Positions 9,616 through 18,720 of a stretch of DNA of 50,382 nt are shown piece after piece. Source of the DNA: Microvirga arabica (GTDB taxonomy: Bacteria; Pseudomonadota; Alphaproteobacteria; Rhizobiales; Beijerinckiaceae). Every line of letters begins with the position of its first letter. The stretch's first letter is position 1. Both the position numbers and the translations under genes were made by a program. The notes under the pieces are model-generated. The model had not been told where the DNA came from and searched no databases. It saw only the letters and a list, made by a program, of their open reading frames with translations. The DNA is taken from NCBI RefSeq assembly GCF_016811235.1, contig NZ_JAFBID010000041.1, positions 1-50,382 of the forward strand. Reading direction: 5' to 3'.

Positions 9616-10383
9616 TTAATCCTCGATGGAGCGCAGGAAATCGAAGCTGGCGCGGGCGGTCCGGGCCGGGTCGGCGGGTTTGTCGTGCTCGACCACCATC
9701 CACTCGGCTCCCGCCTCGCGGCACACGCGCCACAGGTCGCGCCAGTTCAGCATGCCGGAGCCCACATCGGCCCAGCCGTCCTGATCCTCGTTCTGGCCTG
9801 CGGGTGCGATGTCCTTCACATGGGCGGCGGTGATCTTGCTGCGGTACCAGCTGATCCACTCCTTGGGGTCCGCGTCGCCGCGCACGAGCCAAGCCACATC
9901 GACCTGCCAGGCGAGGGGACTTGAGCCAGCCGCCTCGAAGATCAGTTCCAGCGCCGTCTTCGCGCCGTCTTTCGGCTTCAGCTCCCAATGGTGGTTATGA
10001 TAGCCGAGGCGGACGCCTTGAGCCTGGAGGCGCTCTGCGATCTGCCCGAGTTCGCGGCCCAGCGCACGCCAGCCGTCGGCGGCCATATCCCGCTCCTCCG
10101 GCGGAACGGCCGGCATGTAGAGGTGCGTGAGACCCAGGGTGCGGCAGGCGTCAACGACGGCGTCCGGCTTCTCGCGCAGGGCCGCCATGCTGACATGGCT
10201 GGAGGACGCTTTCAGGCCGCGCGCATCGAGCTTGGCGCGAACCTCGGCAGCCTTGTCGAGATGCGATCCGACAGTCTCGACATTGCGATAACCAGCATCG
10301 GCGACCGTATCGAGGATCAGGTCGAGATCCTCCAGGGATCGCAGGGTGTAGAGTTGAATGGACAGTCTATCCGTGACGCTCAT
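9616..10383 (-). CDS. Sugar phosphate isomerase/epimerase-like protein (xylose isomerase-like TIM barrel)
   Basis: 255 residues from the ATG at 10383 (MSVTDRLSIQLYTLRSLEDL). Typical AP-endonuclease-2/xylose-isomerase-like barrel signatures: QLYTLR at the start, YHNHHWELKP in the middle (metal-binding histidines, as in IolE/IolI-type enzymes), AWQVDVAWL, AAHVKDI, and VVEHDKPADP near the end. Proteins of this kind isomerise, epimerise or dehydrate keto-sugars or cyclitols using a divalent metal. It sits between the transporter ATPase gene (66 bases upstream) and the Gfo/Idh gene (5 bases downstream), a frequent pairing in sugar or inositol-type catabolic operons. Substrate not determinable here. 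Confidence 0.85.
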   Translation of the reverse strand: MSVTDRLSIQLYTLRSLEDLDLILDTVADAGYRNVETVGSHLDKAAEVRAKLDARGLKASSSHVSMAALREKPDAVVDACRTLGLTHLYMPAVPPEERDMAADGWRALGRELGQIAERLQAQGVRLGYHNHHWELKPKDGAKTALELIFEAAGSSPLAWQVDVAWLVRGDADPKEWISWYRSKITAAHVKDIAPAGQNEDQDGWADVGSGMLNWRDLWRVCREAGAEWMVVEHDKPADPARTARASFDFLRSIED

Positions 10384-10449
10384 GGGGTCCTCAGGGTTCG
10401 ATGGCGGCACGACAGGTCGTGCTGGAGACCTGCCGCAATATCGGGATTG

Positions 10450-11529
10450 TCATAGGCGCTCGCCGGAATCCGCAGCGAACAGCGAGACTTGGGTTGGATC
10501 GAGCTGGAGCGTCAGGCTCTCGCCCGGCGTGGGACGGCGAGAGCCTGAGGTGCGGACCTGAACCGAACCAACCGTATCGCTGCACCAGATCACCGTGTCA
10601 GCACCCATAGGCTCGACGATGTCGACCGTGAATCCAGGCCAGATTCCGGTGCTTGAAATCTCCAGGTGTTCCGGCCGCACACCGAGCACGACGTCCTGAC
10701 CGGATGATGGGGCCACGATGAACGGGTAACCTGACAGAGACAGGCGGCGATTGCCGACGAGGAAGCTCAAGCCTTCTCCGGTGTTCTCAAGGCGGCCCTT
10801 GATGAAATTCATCTGGGGCGAGCCGACGAAGCCGGCCACGAACAGATTGGCCGGGCGGTGATAGATCTCGTCGGGCGTGCCGATCTGCTGGATCTTCTGC
10901 TCCTTCATAACCACAATACGGTCTGCCAGAGTCATGGCCTCGATCTGGTCGTGCGTGACGTAGACCATGGTGGTCTTGCCGAGGCGCGCATGCAGCCGCT
11001 TGATCTCGATGCGCAACTCGTTGCGCAGCTTCGCATCAAGGTTGGAGAGGGGCTCGTCGAAGAGGAACACGGCCGCGTCGCGCACCAGAGCCCGCCCGAT
11101 CGCCACGCGCTGGCGCTGGCCGCCCGAGAGCTGGTCCGGGCGCCGGTCGAGGAGGGGGGTGATCTGCAGGAGCTCCGCTGCCTTGGCAACGCGCTTTTCG
11201 ATCTCAGGCCTCGGCGTCTTCGCCATCTTCAGTCCAAAGGACATGTTCTCGCGCACGTTCATGCGCGGATAGAGAGCATAGGATTGGAACACCATGGCGA
11301 TGCCCCGGTCTTTGGGCTCCTCCCAAGTGACATTCTTCCCGTTGATCCAGATCTGCCCCTCTGCCACATCCAACAAGCCAGCGATGGCGTTGAGCAGGGT
11401 GGACTTGCCGCAGCCCGACGGGCCGAGGAGCACGATGAACTCGCCTTCCTGGATGTCGAGGGACAAGCCGTCGAAGACCTGGACGGATTCGAAGGCGACG
11501 GTCACATCACGAACGGAAACGGTCGACAT
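10450..11529 (-). CDS. CUT1 sugar ABC transporter ATP-binding protein (UgpC/MalK type)
   Basis: 359 residues. The N-terminal ATPase has Walker A GPSGCGKST (36-44), Q-loop FQSYALYP, signature LSGGQRQR (134-141), Walker B VFLFDEP (154-160) and the switch histidine in VTHDQ (H193). The C-terminal ~120 residues are the TOBE/OB regulatory domain typical of MalK/UgpC (VLGVRPEHLEI). It energises sugar import at the inner membrane, working as a dimer with the two permeases encoded just upstream (3-base gap). The length matches the family. Regulation should follow the operon promoter next to the LacI-type gene. Confidence 0.93.
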   Translation of the reverse strand: MSTVSVRDVTVAFESVQVFDGLSLDIQEGEFIVLLGPSGCGKSTLLNAIAGLLDVAEGQIWINGKNVTWEEPKDRGIAMVFQSYALYPRMNVRENMSFGLKMAKTPRPEIEKRVAKAAELLQITPLLDRRPDQLSGGQRQRVAIGRALVRDAAVFLFDEPLSNLDAKLRNELRIEIKRLHARLGKTTMVYVTHDQIEAMTLADRIVVMKEQKIQQIGTPDEIYHRPANLFVAGFVGSPQMNFIKGRLENTGEGLSFLVGNRRLSLSGYPFIVAPSSGQDVVLGVRPEHLEISSTGIWPGFTVDIVEPMGADTVIWCSDTVGSVQVRTSGSRRPTPGESLTLQLDPTQVSLFAADSGERL

Positions 11530-11532
11530 TTC

Positions 11533-12417
11533 TTACCCCTTCACAGCGCCGGCAGCGATTCCGCGAACGAACCAGCGTCCGGACACAAAGTAGACGACGA
11601 GCGGAACGAGCGCTGCAAGCATGGTGGCTGCCATGTCGACGTTGTAGGCGCGCTCGCCCTGTGTTGAGTTGACGATGTTGTTGAGTTGCACGGTCATGGG
11701 CAGGTTCTCCCGACCCGCGAATGTCAGCCCGAAGATAAAGTCGTTCCAGATGCCCGTGACCTGCAGGATGGTCGCAACCACCAGGATTGGGGTCGACATG
11801 GGCAGGATCACCCGGAAAAAGATCGACCAGAACCCGCCGCCATCAATGCGCGCCGCCTTGAACAGCTCGATGGGCAACCCCGCATAGTAGTTGCGGAACA
11901 GGAGTGTCATGGTCGGCAGGCCGAAGATCACGTGCACCAGAACGATGCAGGTGAGCGAGTTATAGATCCCGCTCAGCGAGAAGATGCGCACCAGCGGATA
12001 GAGAAAGACTTGGTACGGAATGAAGGCCCCGAGCAACAGCACGCCGAACATCAGGTTGGCGCCTTTGACCCGCCAGAACGACAGCGCGTAGCCGTTAATG
12101 GCACCAGCCATGATCGAGAGGATCACGGACGGGATCAGGATGCGCATCGAGTTCCAGAACCCGACGCTGATGCCGTTGCATTCGAGGCCGGTACAGGCTG
12201 AGGACCATGCCTTGGCCCAGGCCTCGAAGGTCATGGCAGACGGCAAGGCGAGAATGTTGCCGAGCCGGATCTCCTCCATGGGCTTGAGCGATGTCACGAC
12301 CATGATCCAGAGCGGCAGCAGGAAGAACAGGGCTGCGGTCACCAGGAAGGCATAGACACCGATGCGGCCGATGGTAAGGTGTTGAGGGCGTCGGCCCTGT
12401 GGCACAACGGTGCTCAT
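11533..12417 (-). CDS. CUT1 sugar ABC transporter permease (MalG/GtsC-like)
   Basis: 294 residues with about six membrane helices, the first at ~20-42 (VYAFLVTAALFFLLPLWIMV). The EAA loop that contacts the ATPase is ELFKAARIDGGGFWSIFF. The periplasmic segment CTGLECNGISVGFWNS matches what I recall of glucose-type GtsC permeases. The start ATG overlaps the stop of the preceding permease gene by four bases (ATGA), pointing to translational coupling. It forms the membrane channel with the MalF-like partner. Confidence 0.92.
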   Translation of the reverse strand: MSTVVPQGRRPQHLTIGRIGVYAFLVTAALFFLLPLWIMVVTSLKPMEEIRLGNILALPSAMTFEAWAKAWSSACTGLECNGISVGFWNSMRILIPSVILSIMAGAINGYALSFWRVKGANLMFGVLLLGAFIPYQVFLYPLVRIFSLSGIYNSLTCIVLVHVIFGLPTMTLLFRNYYAGLPIELFKAARIDGGGFWSIFFRVILPMSTPILVVATILQVTGIWNDFIFGLTFAGRENLPMTVQLNNIVNSTQGERAYNVDMAATMLAALVPLVVYFVSGRWFVRGIAAGAVKG

Positions 12418-13349
12418 GCATGCCTCCCTTGCGGACGGACGTAGCGGACGTATACCCAGGGAGCCAGGATGCTCACCACGGTGATCAGCATGATGGTCGC
12501 GGCGGCTGTCCCGAGACCGATGTTGTTGCGCTCGAAGAGGTGATCCATGACGAACTTGGCAGGCACCTCGGTGGCGATGCCCGGGCCGCCGAGGGTCATC
12601 GCAACCACGAGGTCATAGAGCTTCACGACGCCGGTCGTGAGGAGCACGACCGCCGTGACAACCATCGGTCGGAGGAGGGGCAGAACCACGGAGGTGTAGA
12701 CGCGCCAGGTCGGGATCCCGTCGATCTTGGCGGCCTTCCACAGATCCTTGTCGACGCCGCGAAGGCCCGCGAGAAGGATCGCCATGGTCAAGCCGGCCCC
12801 GTGCCAGAGACCTGCGACAACGATGGTGTAGATCGCCATCCTCTGGTTCACGAGCCAATCGAAGGTGAAGCTCTCGAAGCCCATGTCCCGCACGAGCTTC
12901 TGCAGACCAAGTCCCGGATTGAGGAACCATTGCCATGCGACGCCGGTGACAACGAAGGACATGGAATAGGGATAAAGGAAGACGGTGCGGAAGAGGCCTT
13001 CGCCGCGGATGTTCTGGTCGATGAAGACGGCGAGAAGAAATCCGATGATGAGGCAGCCCGAGATGAACAGGGCGCCGAAGATGATGATGTTGGAGGCCGA
13101 GGTCAGGAAACGGTCATTGACGAAGAGGCGGCTATATTGCGCAAGGCCGACCCAATCAAGCTTGGGGAGGAGGGTCGAACTCGTAAACGAGAGCCGCACG
13201 GTCCAGAGCATGCAGCCGATATAGACGACAAGGACGATGAGAGCGGTCGGCAGGAGGGCGATGGCCGCAGGCAGGCGCGTTTTCACACGACGCTGGGTTT
13301 TCGTGCCGCCTGAAGGCATGCTGGGGGCGCGGATCGAAATGCTATCCAT
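12414..13349 (-). CDS. CUT1 sugar ABC transporter permease (MalF/GtsB-like)
   Basis: 311 residues from the ATG at 13349 (MDSISIRAPSMPSGG). This start has AGGA about ten bases upstream; the longer TTG start at 13376 is less likely. Six predicted membrane helices begin at AIALLPTALIVLVVYIGC. The EAA loop is DLWKAAKIDGIPTWRVY, with the G-x(9)-P spacing of binding-protein-dependent permeases. It overlaps the second permease by four bases. An 80-base gap with a strong hairpin separates it from the binding-protein gene. Confidence 0.92.
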   Translation of the reverse strand: MDSISIRAPSMPSGGTKTQRRVKTRLPAAIALLPTALIVLVVYIGCMLWTVRLSFTSSTLLPKLDWVGLAQYSRLFVNDRFLTSASNIIIFGALFISGCLIIGFLLAVFIDQNIRGEGLFRTVFLYPYSMSFVVTGVAWQWFLNPGLGLQKLVRDMGFESFTFDWLVNQRMAIYTIVVAGLWHGAGLTMAILLAGLRGVDKDLWKAAKIDGIPTWRVYTSVVLPLLRPMVVTAVVLLTTGVVKLYDLVVAMTLGGPGIATEVPAKFVMDHLFERNNIGLGTAAATIMLITVVSILAPWVYVRYVRPQGRHA

Positions 13350-13390
13350 TCGGAAGATCCTGTCGAGAGAGGTCAAGCTTCAACACTGGC

Positions 13391-13421
13391 CGGCTCGCCC
13401 CAGCCCCTTAAGGGCGAGCCG
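13391..13421 (-). terminator. Intercistronic hairpin between binding-protein and permease genes
   Basis: CGGCTCGCCC and GGGCGAGCCG form a perfect 10-bp inverted repeat around an 11-base loop, eight bases after the binding-protein stop. It has no T-run on the transcribed side. In transporter operons such hairpins commonly stabilise the upstream mRNA or partly terminate, giving more binding protein than permease. That role is inferred. Confidence 0.65.
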
Positions 13422-13428
13422 TATGGTC

Positions 13429-14667
13429 TTAGCCTGCGTCGCGCATGGCGCTGGTGATCTTCTCGATGAAGGCATCCGCCGACATGTTGGGATTGTTCCA
13501 GTACTGGGTCACAGCGTCCTGCATGGCTCCCGAGAAGTTCGGCGGGCTCAGGATCTCCATGCTTTCCACCTGATTGGCCGGATCCTTCAGGATGCTGTGG
13601 GACTTCTGGGCGCAGGTATCCATGGAGGACACGTCAACGTCCATTCGTACCGGAATCGAGCCCTTCTTCTTGTTGAACTCGATCTGGCTGGTGGGATCGA
13701 GCAGAACCTGAATCAGCTTGTCCTGTGTCGCGAGCGCGGTCTTGTCCTTGGTCGCGGGGAACACGAAGACGTCGCCGCCGATCACGAGCTTGGGCTCCTG
13801 GCCGACGACCGTGCAGCCGTACTCCTTGCCGGCGGTCTGGCCTGCGGCGATGAACTCACCCTTGGCCCAGTCGCCGTTGAAGTGCATGGCCGCCTTGTTG
13901 GTGATCACAAGGGCTGTGGCGTCGTTCCAGTTGCGGCCCGGGCTGCCCGGGTCGACGAGCCCGCGCATCTTGCCGAAGAGTTCCACGGTTTCCTTGAACT
14001 TGGGGCTCTTCAGAACGTCCGGCTTGCGGGTGCCGTAGAGCTGGCGGAACATGTCGGCTCCGCCATGGCCGACGACCACGGCCCGGAAGAGGTTGTGCTC
14101 CCAGTTGGGCTGGCCGCCGAGAGCGATCGGAATAATGCCCTTGGCCTTCAGCTTCTCGCCGGATTCAACCAGCTCGGGGAAGGTCTTCGGAGGCTCGAGG
14201 CCGGCATCGGCAAAGATCTTCGTATTATAGAACATCCAGTTCTGGCCGTGAATATTGACCGGAACAGCGAAGAACTTCCCTTCACGGACCGTCGCGTCGA
14301 CGATCGGCTTCGGCATGATCTCCCGCCACTTGCCGGCTTTTGCCTGGGCATCGACGTCGCGCACCAGATCGTTGCTGACGAGCTCGTCGAACTGCTTGCC
14401 GGTGTTGAACTGCATCATGGTCGGGGGATTGCCGCCCACCATGCGGTTGATGCCGGCCGTGCGGGCATTGGCGCCGCCGGCGATGGCGTTGTCGACCCAG
14501 GTGCCGCCGGCCTTGGTGAACTGATCTGCGAACACCTTCACGGATGCAGACTCACCGGCAGACGTCCACCAATGGAGGACCTCTGCTTTCTGCTGAGCGA
14601 GTGCTCCGGAACTCCAGATCAGGGCAACAGAAAGGGTATACGCGGAAACGCGTGTCTTCATGCTCAT
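13429..14667 (-). CDS. Periplasmic sugar-binding protein of the CUT1 transporter
   Basis: 412 residues. The first 25 form a signal peptide (positive MSMKTR, hydrophobic core, cleavage expected after ALA before QQKAEVLHWW). The mature protein resembles family-1 solute-binding proteins of the glucose/mannose type (GtsA-like): EVLHWWTSAGE, AGGANARTAG, GNPPTMMQFN, VPVNIHGQNWMFYN, HFNGDWAKGEF. It should capture the sugar in the periplasm and deliver it to the two permeases. The start at 14667 is supported by GGGAGGAAG six bases upstream. First gene of the operon, right behind the palindromic operator. Glucose or a related aldohexose is a guess from family resemblance. Confidence 0.92.
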   Translation of the reverse strand: MSMKTRVSAYTLSVALIWSSGALAQQKAEVLHWWTSAGESASVKVFADQFTKAGGTWVDNAIAGGANARTAGINRMVGGNPPTMMQFNTGKQFDELVSNDLVRDVDAQAKAGKWREIMPKPIVDATVREGKFFAVPVNIHGQNWMFYNTKIFADAGLEPPKTFPELVESGEKLKAKGIIPIALGGQPNWEHNLFRAVVVGHGGADMFRQLYGTRKPDVLKSPKFKETVELFGKMRGLVDPGSPGRNWNDATALVITNKAAMHFNGDWAKGEFIAAGQTAGKEYGCTVVGQEPKLVIGGDVFVFPATKDKTALATQDKLIQVLLDPTSQIEFNKKKGSIPVRMDVDVSSMDTCAQKSHSILKDPANQVESMEILSPPNFSGAMQDAVTQYWNNPNMSADAFIEKITSAMRDAG

Positions 14668-14698
14668 GGCTTCCTCCCAGAAGCGTTTTATCGATTTA

Positions 14699-14712
14699 TG
14701 TAATCGATTACA
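14699..14712. promoter_or_regulatory. LacI-type operator candidate (14-bp palindrome)
   Basis: TGTAATCGATTACA is a perfect palindrome with the central CG typical of LacI/GalR-family operators. It lies 32 bases upstream of the binding-protein start and 114 bases upstream of the divergent lacI-type gene. A TTGACT hexamer on the minus strand (14747-14752) and AT-rich sequence between it and the palindrome suggest the operon promoter, so bound repressor would block early transcription. The match to the adjacent regulator is inferred. Confidence 0.75.
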
Positions 14713-14825
14713 TCTTGTGTTATAGGTTGTAGGTGCTTTTAAGATTAGTCAAGACACAAGTTAAGGCAAGTTGTCCTCTCTGAAAGAGGGTAACATATCT
14801 TGCTAAGCGCCTGGAGGTAACCTGC

Positions 14826-15896
14826 ATGAGTCGGAAAAGGTGGCGGGCCGTGAAGGAGATACGCATCGCCGACGTTGCTAGACTTGCCGGGGTATCCACA
14901 GCAACCGTCAGCCGGGTCCTGTCCGACCCGGATAAGGTGAGGCAGAAAACTCACGATCTCGTGATGGAAGCGGTGCGGCGCAGCGGCTATATCCCGAATA
15001 GCACCGCACAAAAGCTGCGCACGCGCCGGACCATGAACGTTCTGGTGATCGCCCCGAGGCTCACCAATCCGGTCTTCGCCGAGATTCTCCGCGGGGTCGA
15101 TGACGAACTGACCCAGTCAGGGTACGGCATCATCATCGGTAATCTGGACAACCGCAGGGAGCGGGAGGCCCGCTATGTCGATCTGGCCCTGTCTCGTCAG
15201 GTGGACGGGGTTCTCCTGCTGACCGGATACATCCCGGAGAACGGCACGCGCAGCATGCGGGACTCCGGCCTCCCCATCGTCGCTATGTGCGCCGCCATCC
15301 ATGAGGACGGCATCCCCAACGTTGTCGTGCAGGATCGTGAGGCCACCCGGCAGGCTGTGGAATACCTTGCTCGCCTGGGACACCGCAGGTTCGGCTACAT
15401 CTCAGGGACCCTCAGCTCCATTATCGAAGTCGAGCGCTTCGCCGGTTTTCAGGAAGGGATCGCCGCAGCCGGCTTCGGCCAGGGCAATTTCGTGCGCTGG
15501 GAGGGGCCTTTCGTCTTCTCGACTGGCGTGGTGGCCGCCGAGGCCTTTTTGCAGATAAAGGATCGTCCCACGGGCATTTTCGCAGCCTGCGACGAGAGCG
15601 CGATCGGCTTCATCAAGCGCGTTCGCGCCGAGCGCATCCGTGTGCCGCAGGATGTTTCCGTCATCGGCTTCGACGGGATCGAATATGCAGATTACACAGA
15701 GCCTACCCTCACCACGTTCCGGCAGCCGCTGCATGAACTGGGGTGTGTCGGGGCCGATGTACTCCTGAAGCTCATTCACAACCAGATGAAGCCTGAAGAC
15801 TGGAGCATCCGATTACCCGTGACGCTTCTGGAGCGCGAAACGACAGGGCCGGTTCTGCACAAGGATTACAAGTCCTTGCGCCGATCTAAGGTTTGA
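14826..15896 (+). CDS. LacI/GalR-family transcriptional regulator
   Basis: 356 residues. The N-terminal helix-turn-helix is IADVARLAGVSTATVSRVLS (about 14-33), followed by the hinge helix region (NSTAQKLRTRRT). The remainder is the periplasmic-binding-protein-like effector domain (VLVIAPRLTNPVFAEILRG, then DVSVIGFDGIEYADYTEPTL). The start at 14826 has GGAGG eight bases upstream. It diverges from the sugar transporter operon and precedes a second dehydrogenase gene. The expected role is repression of both directions, relieved by the transported sugar or a metabolite, through the palindrome at 14699-14712. Confidence 0.92.
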   Translation: MSRKRWRAVKEIRIADVARLAGVSTATVSRVLSDPDKVRQKTHDLVMEAVRRSGYIPNSTAQKLRTRRTMNVLVIAPRLTNPVFAEILRGVDDELTQSGYGIIIGNLDNRREREARYVDLALSRQVDGVLLLTGYIPENGTRSMRDSGLPIVAMCAAIHEDGIPNVVVQDREATRQAVEYLARLGHRRFGYISGTLSSIIEVERFAGFQEGIAAAGFGQGNFVRWEGPFVFSTGVVAAEAFLQIKDRPTGIFAACDESAIGFIKRVRAERIRVPQDVSVIGFDGIEYADYTEPTLTTFRQPLHELGCVGADVLLKLIHNQMKPEDWSIRLPVTLLERETTGPVLHKDYKSLRRSKV

Positions 15897-15941
15897 AGAC
15901 CGTATCTGAATTCAACAGCCAGACAACCTGAGGAGAACGCC

Positions 15942-16940
15942 ATGCAGCCGGTTCGTTGGGGCATTTTGAGCACAGCTAAGATCGGCCGGACGAAGGTTGT
16001 TCCCGGTATGATGAAGAGCCCGCTCTGCCAGGTGGTCGCTGTCGCCTCAAGAAACGAAGAAGCCGCCCGTTCAATGGCTGCGGAGCTCGGGATCGAACGA
16101 GCCTACGGTTCCTACGAGGCGCTTCTCGCCGATCCGGATATCGAGGCGATCTACAATCCTCTCCCGAATCATCTCCACGTGCCGATGACGCTGGCAGCCA
16201 CTGCCGCCGGCAAGCACGTGCTGTGCGAAAAACCGATTGCCATCACGGCCGATGAGGCGCGGGCATTGAAGCAGGTCCCATCAGAGGTGCTGGTCGCTGA
16301 AGCCTTCATGGTCCGCCACCATCCGCAATGGCAGCGCGCCCGTGAGATCATCCGATCCGGAGAGATCGGGGAACTGCGATCCATTCAGGTCATCTTCTCT
16401 TACTTCAACGTCGAACCTGACAACATCCGCAACAGGGCGGATATCGGCGGGGGAGGGCTCCTCGACATCGGCTGCTATGCGGTCGTGGCGGGGCGCTACT
16501 TCTTCGATGCCGAGCCGGTCCGCGTGGTCGCGCTCGTCGACCGTGATCCGTCCTTCGGGGTTGACCGAACAACGAGTGCCCTCATGGATTTCGGCGCGGG
16601 CCGGCAGCTCACGTTTATTGTTTCGACTCAATCAGTGCCGTTCCAGCGGGTGCAGATCCTCGGAACAAAGGGCCGCATCGAAATTGAGATCCCCTTCAAC
16701 GCCCCGCCTGACCAGCCGACCCGCATCTACCTCGACGATGGCAGCCTGCACGGGAATCGTTCCGCCCGGGCAATCGAGTTCCCTGTCGTGGACCAGTACC
16801 AGCTACAGGGCGAGACCTTCAGCCGTGCGGTTCGTGGTGACACAGCCTTTGGCTATGGGTTGGAGGATGCACTCATGAACATGAGGATCCTCGATTCATT
16901 GCGGCGCTCGGAAGCCTCGTCAGGATGGGAGGCCGTGTAG
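15942..16940 (+). CDS. Gfo/Idh/MocA family dehydrogenase (xylose/glucose-fructose oxidoreductase-like)
   Basis: 332 residues with GGAG eight bases before the ATG. Rossmann start VRWGILSTAKIGRTKVVP, cofactor region NPLPNHLHVPM, catalytic EKPIA motif, then AEAFMVRHHPQW and GGGLLDIGCYAV. These are characteristic of the branch containing NADP D-xylose 1-dehydrogenase and glucose-fructose oxidoreductase. No signal peptide, so cytoplasmic, unlike Zymomonas GFOR. It follows the lacI-type gene by 45 bases on the same strand and probably shares its transcript. Likely oxidises the imported aldose; the precise sugar is unknown. Confidence 0.85.
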   Translation: MQPVRWGILSTAKIGRTKVVPGMMKSPLCQVVAVASRNEEAARSMAAELGIERAYGSYEALLADPDIEAIYNPLPNHLHVPMTLAATAAGKHVLCEKPIAITADEARALKQVPSEVLVAEAFMVRHHPQWQRAREIIRSGEIGELRSIQVIFSYFNVEPDNIRNRADIGGGGLLDIGCYAVVAGRYFFDAEPVRVVALVDRDPSFGVDRTTSALMDFGAGRQLTFIVSTQSVPFQRVQILGTKGRIEIEIPFNAPPDQPTRIYLDDGSLHGNRSARAIEFPVVDQYQLQGETFSRAVRGDTAFGYGLEDALMNMRILDSLRRSEASSGWEAV

Positions 16941-17228
16941 CCTCAACATTAATAGCCCTTCCGCGGGACAGGGGGGCAGATCTGGATCCAGCGCACCCGG
17001 AGAAGAGGCCTGCTGCCTCCTTTGGGGCAACGGCGTCTCAGTGCCGGTACCTTCGTGGTAATCCGAATAAATTACTGCTCCCTGAGGATGACCGGTGCCC
17101 TCCGAGTGAGTGCATTGACCCGAATCCATGAGTTTGTGACATTATCCCTAGTCATTCCGTCTGGTGAAGGCTCCGCCTTGGGAGATTAGGAAGCCTGTGT
17201 GCATCAGAGTGAACAAAGGTATGTTGGC

Positions 17229-18686
17229 ATGGATTTTCTTCCGGAGGTTGCCCACTCGTCCCTCAAGTTCGGCACAAGCGGCCTGCGTGGGCTTGTGGTG
17301 GAGCTGGACGGCGTCCCGGCCTTTGCCTACACCCGTGCTTTTGCGGAACTGCTCAAGGGGGACGGCTCGGCTGCCGCATCGAAAAATGTGGTGCTGGTCG
17401 GGAGAGATCTGCGCGAGAGTAGCCCCAGCATTGCCCAGATCTGCTGCGCCTCTTTGCAGGAAGCAGGGCTGATTCCGCTCGATTGCGGCGCTCTCCCTAC
17501 GCCGGCGCTGGCCTATCATGGCATGCGCTTTGGCATTCCTGCGGTTATGGTCACTGGAAGCCATATACCAGAGGACCGGAACGGGTTGAAGTTCTACCGG
17601 GCTCAAGGTGAAATCGACAAGAACGACGAGGCCTCCATTCTGTCCTGGCATGCCAGGATGAGCATCGTCTCCGTTCCCGAGGGTGCAAGAGCTATCAGGG
17701 CTGCGACACCAGACATTGACCTGATAGCCGCTTACAACGAGCGCTATCGGGAGTTCTTCGGGGCAGGTTCCTTGTCGGGACTTACCGTCGGCGTCTATCA
17801 GCATTCCTCTGTCGCGCGCGACGTCATGGTCGAGGTGCTCGAGGCCCTGGGCGCCCGCGCGGTGCCGCTTGGGCGTGCGACAAGCTTCATCCCCGTGGAT
17901 ACCGAGGCACTGCGCTGGGAGGACGTCATCTTGGCCCGGCAATGGGCCGGTGAGCAGAAGCTCGATGCCATCGTCTCGACCGATGGTGACGCTGACCGCG
18001 CGCTGATCTCCGACGCCCGCGGGGCCTTCCTGCGGGGCGACCTTGTCGGGGCGATCACGGCCAAATATGTTGGTGCGGATGTTGTTGTAACGCCAGTCAC
18101 GTCCAACTCTGCACTGGAAACCTCCGGCGTCTTCGAGAAAGTATTCCGAACCAAGGTTGGATCTCCCTACGTCATCGCGGGCATGGCGGAGGCCGCCCGA
18201 TCCGGCGCGCGGACCATCATCGGGTTTGAGGCCAACGGCGGCGTTCTCCTCGGCTCCGATGTAGAGCGGGATGGCCGCCGGCTCGCAGCGCTTCCCACCC
18301 GCGACGCCATGCTGCCGATTCTTTGCGCCCTGGGCGAAGTCATCGCCCAGTCGCGGCCGCTTGCAGAAGTGGCAGCCGCTTTCGCCTTCAAGGCTGCGGC
18401 CAGCAATCGGCTGAAGAACGTGGCCACGGAAAAGAGTGCGGCCTTTGTATCGCGCCTGCAGGAGGACGAGGTCTTCCTCTCCGACCTTATGGCGCCGCTT
18501 GGAGGTGTTGCAGGGCAAGATGCCCGTGACGGCCTGCGGATTGCAGCCAAGAATGGGGAGGTCGTCCACTTCCGCCCCTCTGGCAATGCGCCGGAGTTGC
18601 GCGTCTATGTGGAGGCGTTGAGCCAGGAGCGCTCCGAGCAATTACTTGAATGGGGGCTGGCCGAGGCCGAGCGACGGGTCGGCTGA
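17229..18686 (+). CDS. Phosphomannomutase/phosphoglucomutase-type alpha-D-phosphohexomutase
   Basis: 485 residues from the ATG at 17229 (AAAGG nine bases upstream); a GTG at 17199 is less likely. All four domain signatures are present: substrate entry KFGTSGLRG (13-21), phosphoserine loop VTGSHIPEDRNGLKFY with catalytic Ser111, metal loop DGDADR (252-257), sugar loop GFEANGG, and the C-terminal phosphate-binding RPSGNAPELRVY (from 449). The serine loop reads GSH rather than the more common ASH. It interconverts hexose 1- and 6-phosphates and so feeds nucleotide sugars for the polysaccharide genes that follow. Mannose or glucose preference cannot be told by eye. Confidence 0.88.
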   Translation: MDFLPEVAHSSLKFGTSGLRGLVVELDGVPAFAYTRAFAELLKGDGSAAASKNVVLVGRDLRESSPSIAQICCASLQEAGLIPLDCGALPTPALAYHGMRFGIPAVMVTGSHIPEDRNGLKFYRAQGEIDKNDEASILSWHARMSIVSVPEGARAIRAATPDIDLIAAYNERYREFFGAGSLSGLTVGVYQHSSVARDVMVEVLEALGARAVPLGRATSFIPVDTEALRWEDVILARQWAGEQKLDAIVSTDGDADRALISDARGAFLRGDLVGAITAKYVGADVVVTPVTSNSALETSGVFEKVFRTKVGSPYVIAGMAEAARSGARTIIGFEANGGVLLGSDVERDGRRLAALPTRDAMLPILCALGEVIAQSRPLAEVAAAFAFKAAASNRLKNVATEKSAAFVSRLQEDEVFLSDLMAPLGGVAGQDARDGLRIAAKNGEVVHFRPSGNAPELRVYVEALSQERSEQLLEWGLAEAERRVG

Positions 18687-18720
18687 AGGTTCCGCTTTTC
18701 CTATCTCTCACCGTGAAAAG

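Noticed and set aside
10858..13313. Long plus-strand ORFs (for example 10858-11667 and 12399-13313) opposite the transporter genes
   Set aside because: They mirror the minus-strand ABC transporter genes, which carry clear family motifs. The plus readings are rich in His, Asp, Glu and Gly repeats and match nothing.
13237..14703. A 488-residue plus-strand ORF opposite the binding-protein gene
   Set aside because: It is an antisense shadow in high-GC DNA; the minus strand has a signal peptide and binding-protein motifs.
17148..18641. A 497-residue minus-strand ORF opposite the phosphohexomutase
   Set aside because: The plus strand has all catalytic loops of the mutase; the antisense frame has no recognisable pattern.
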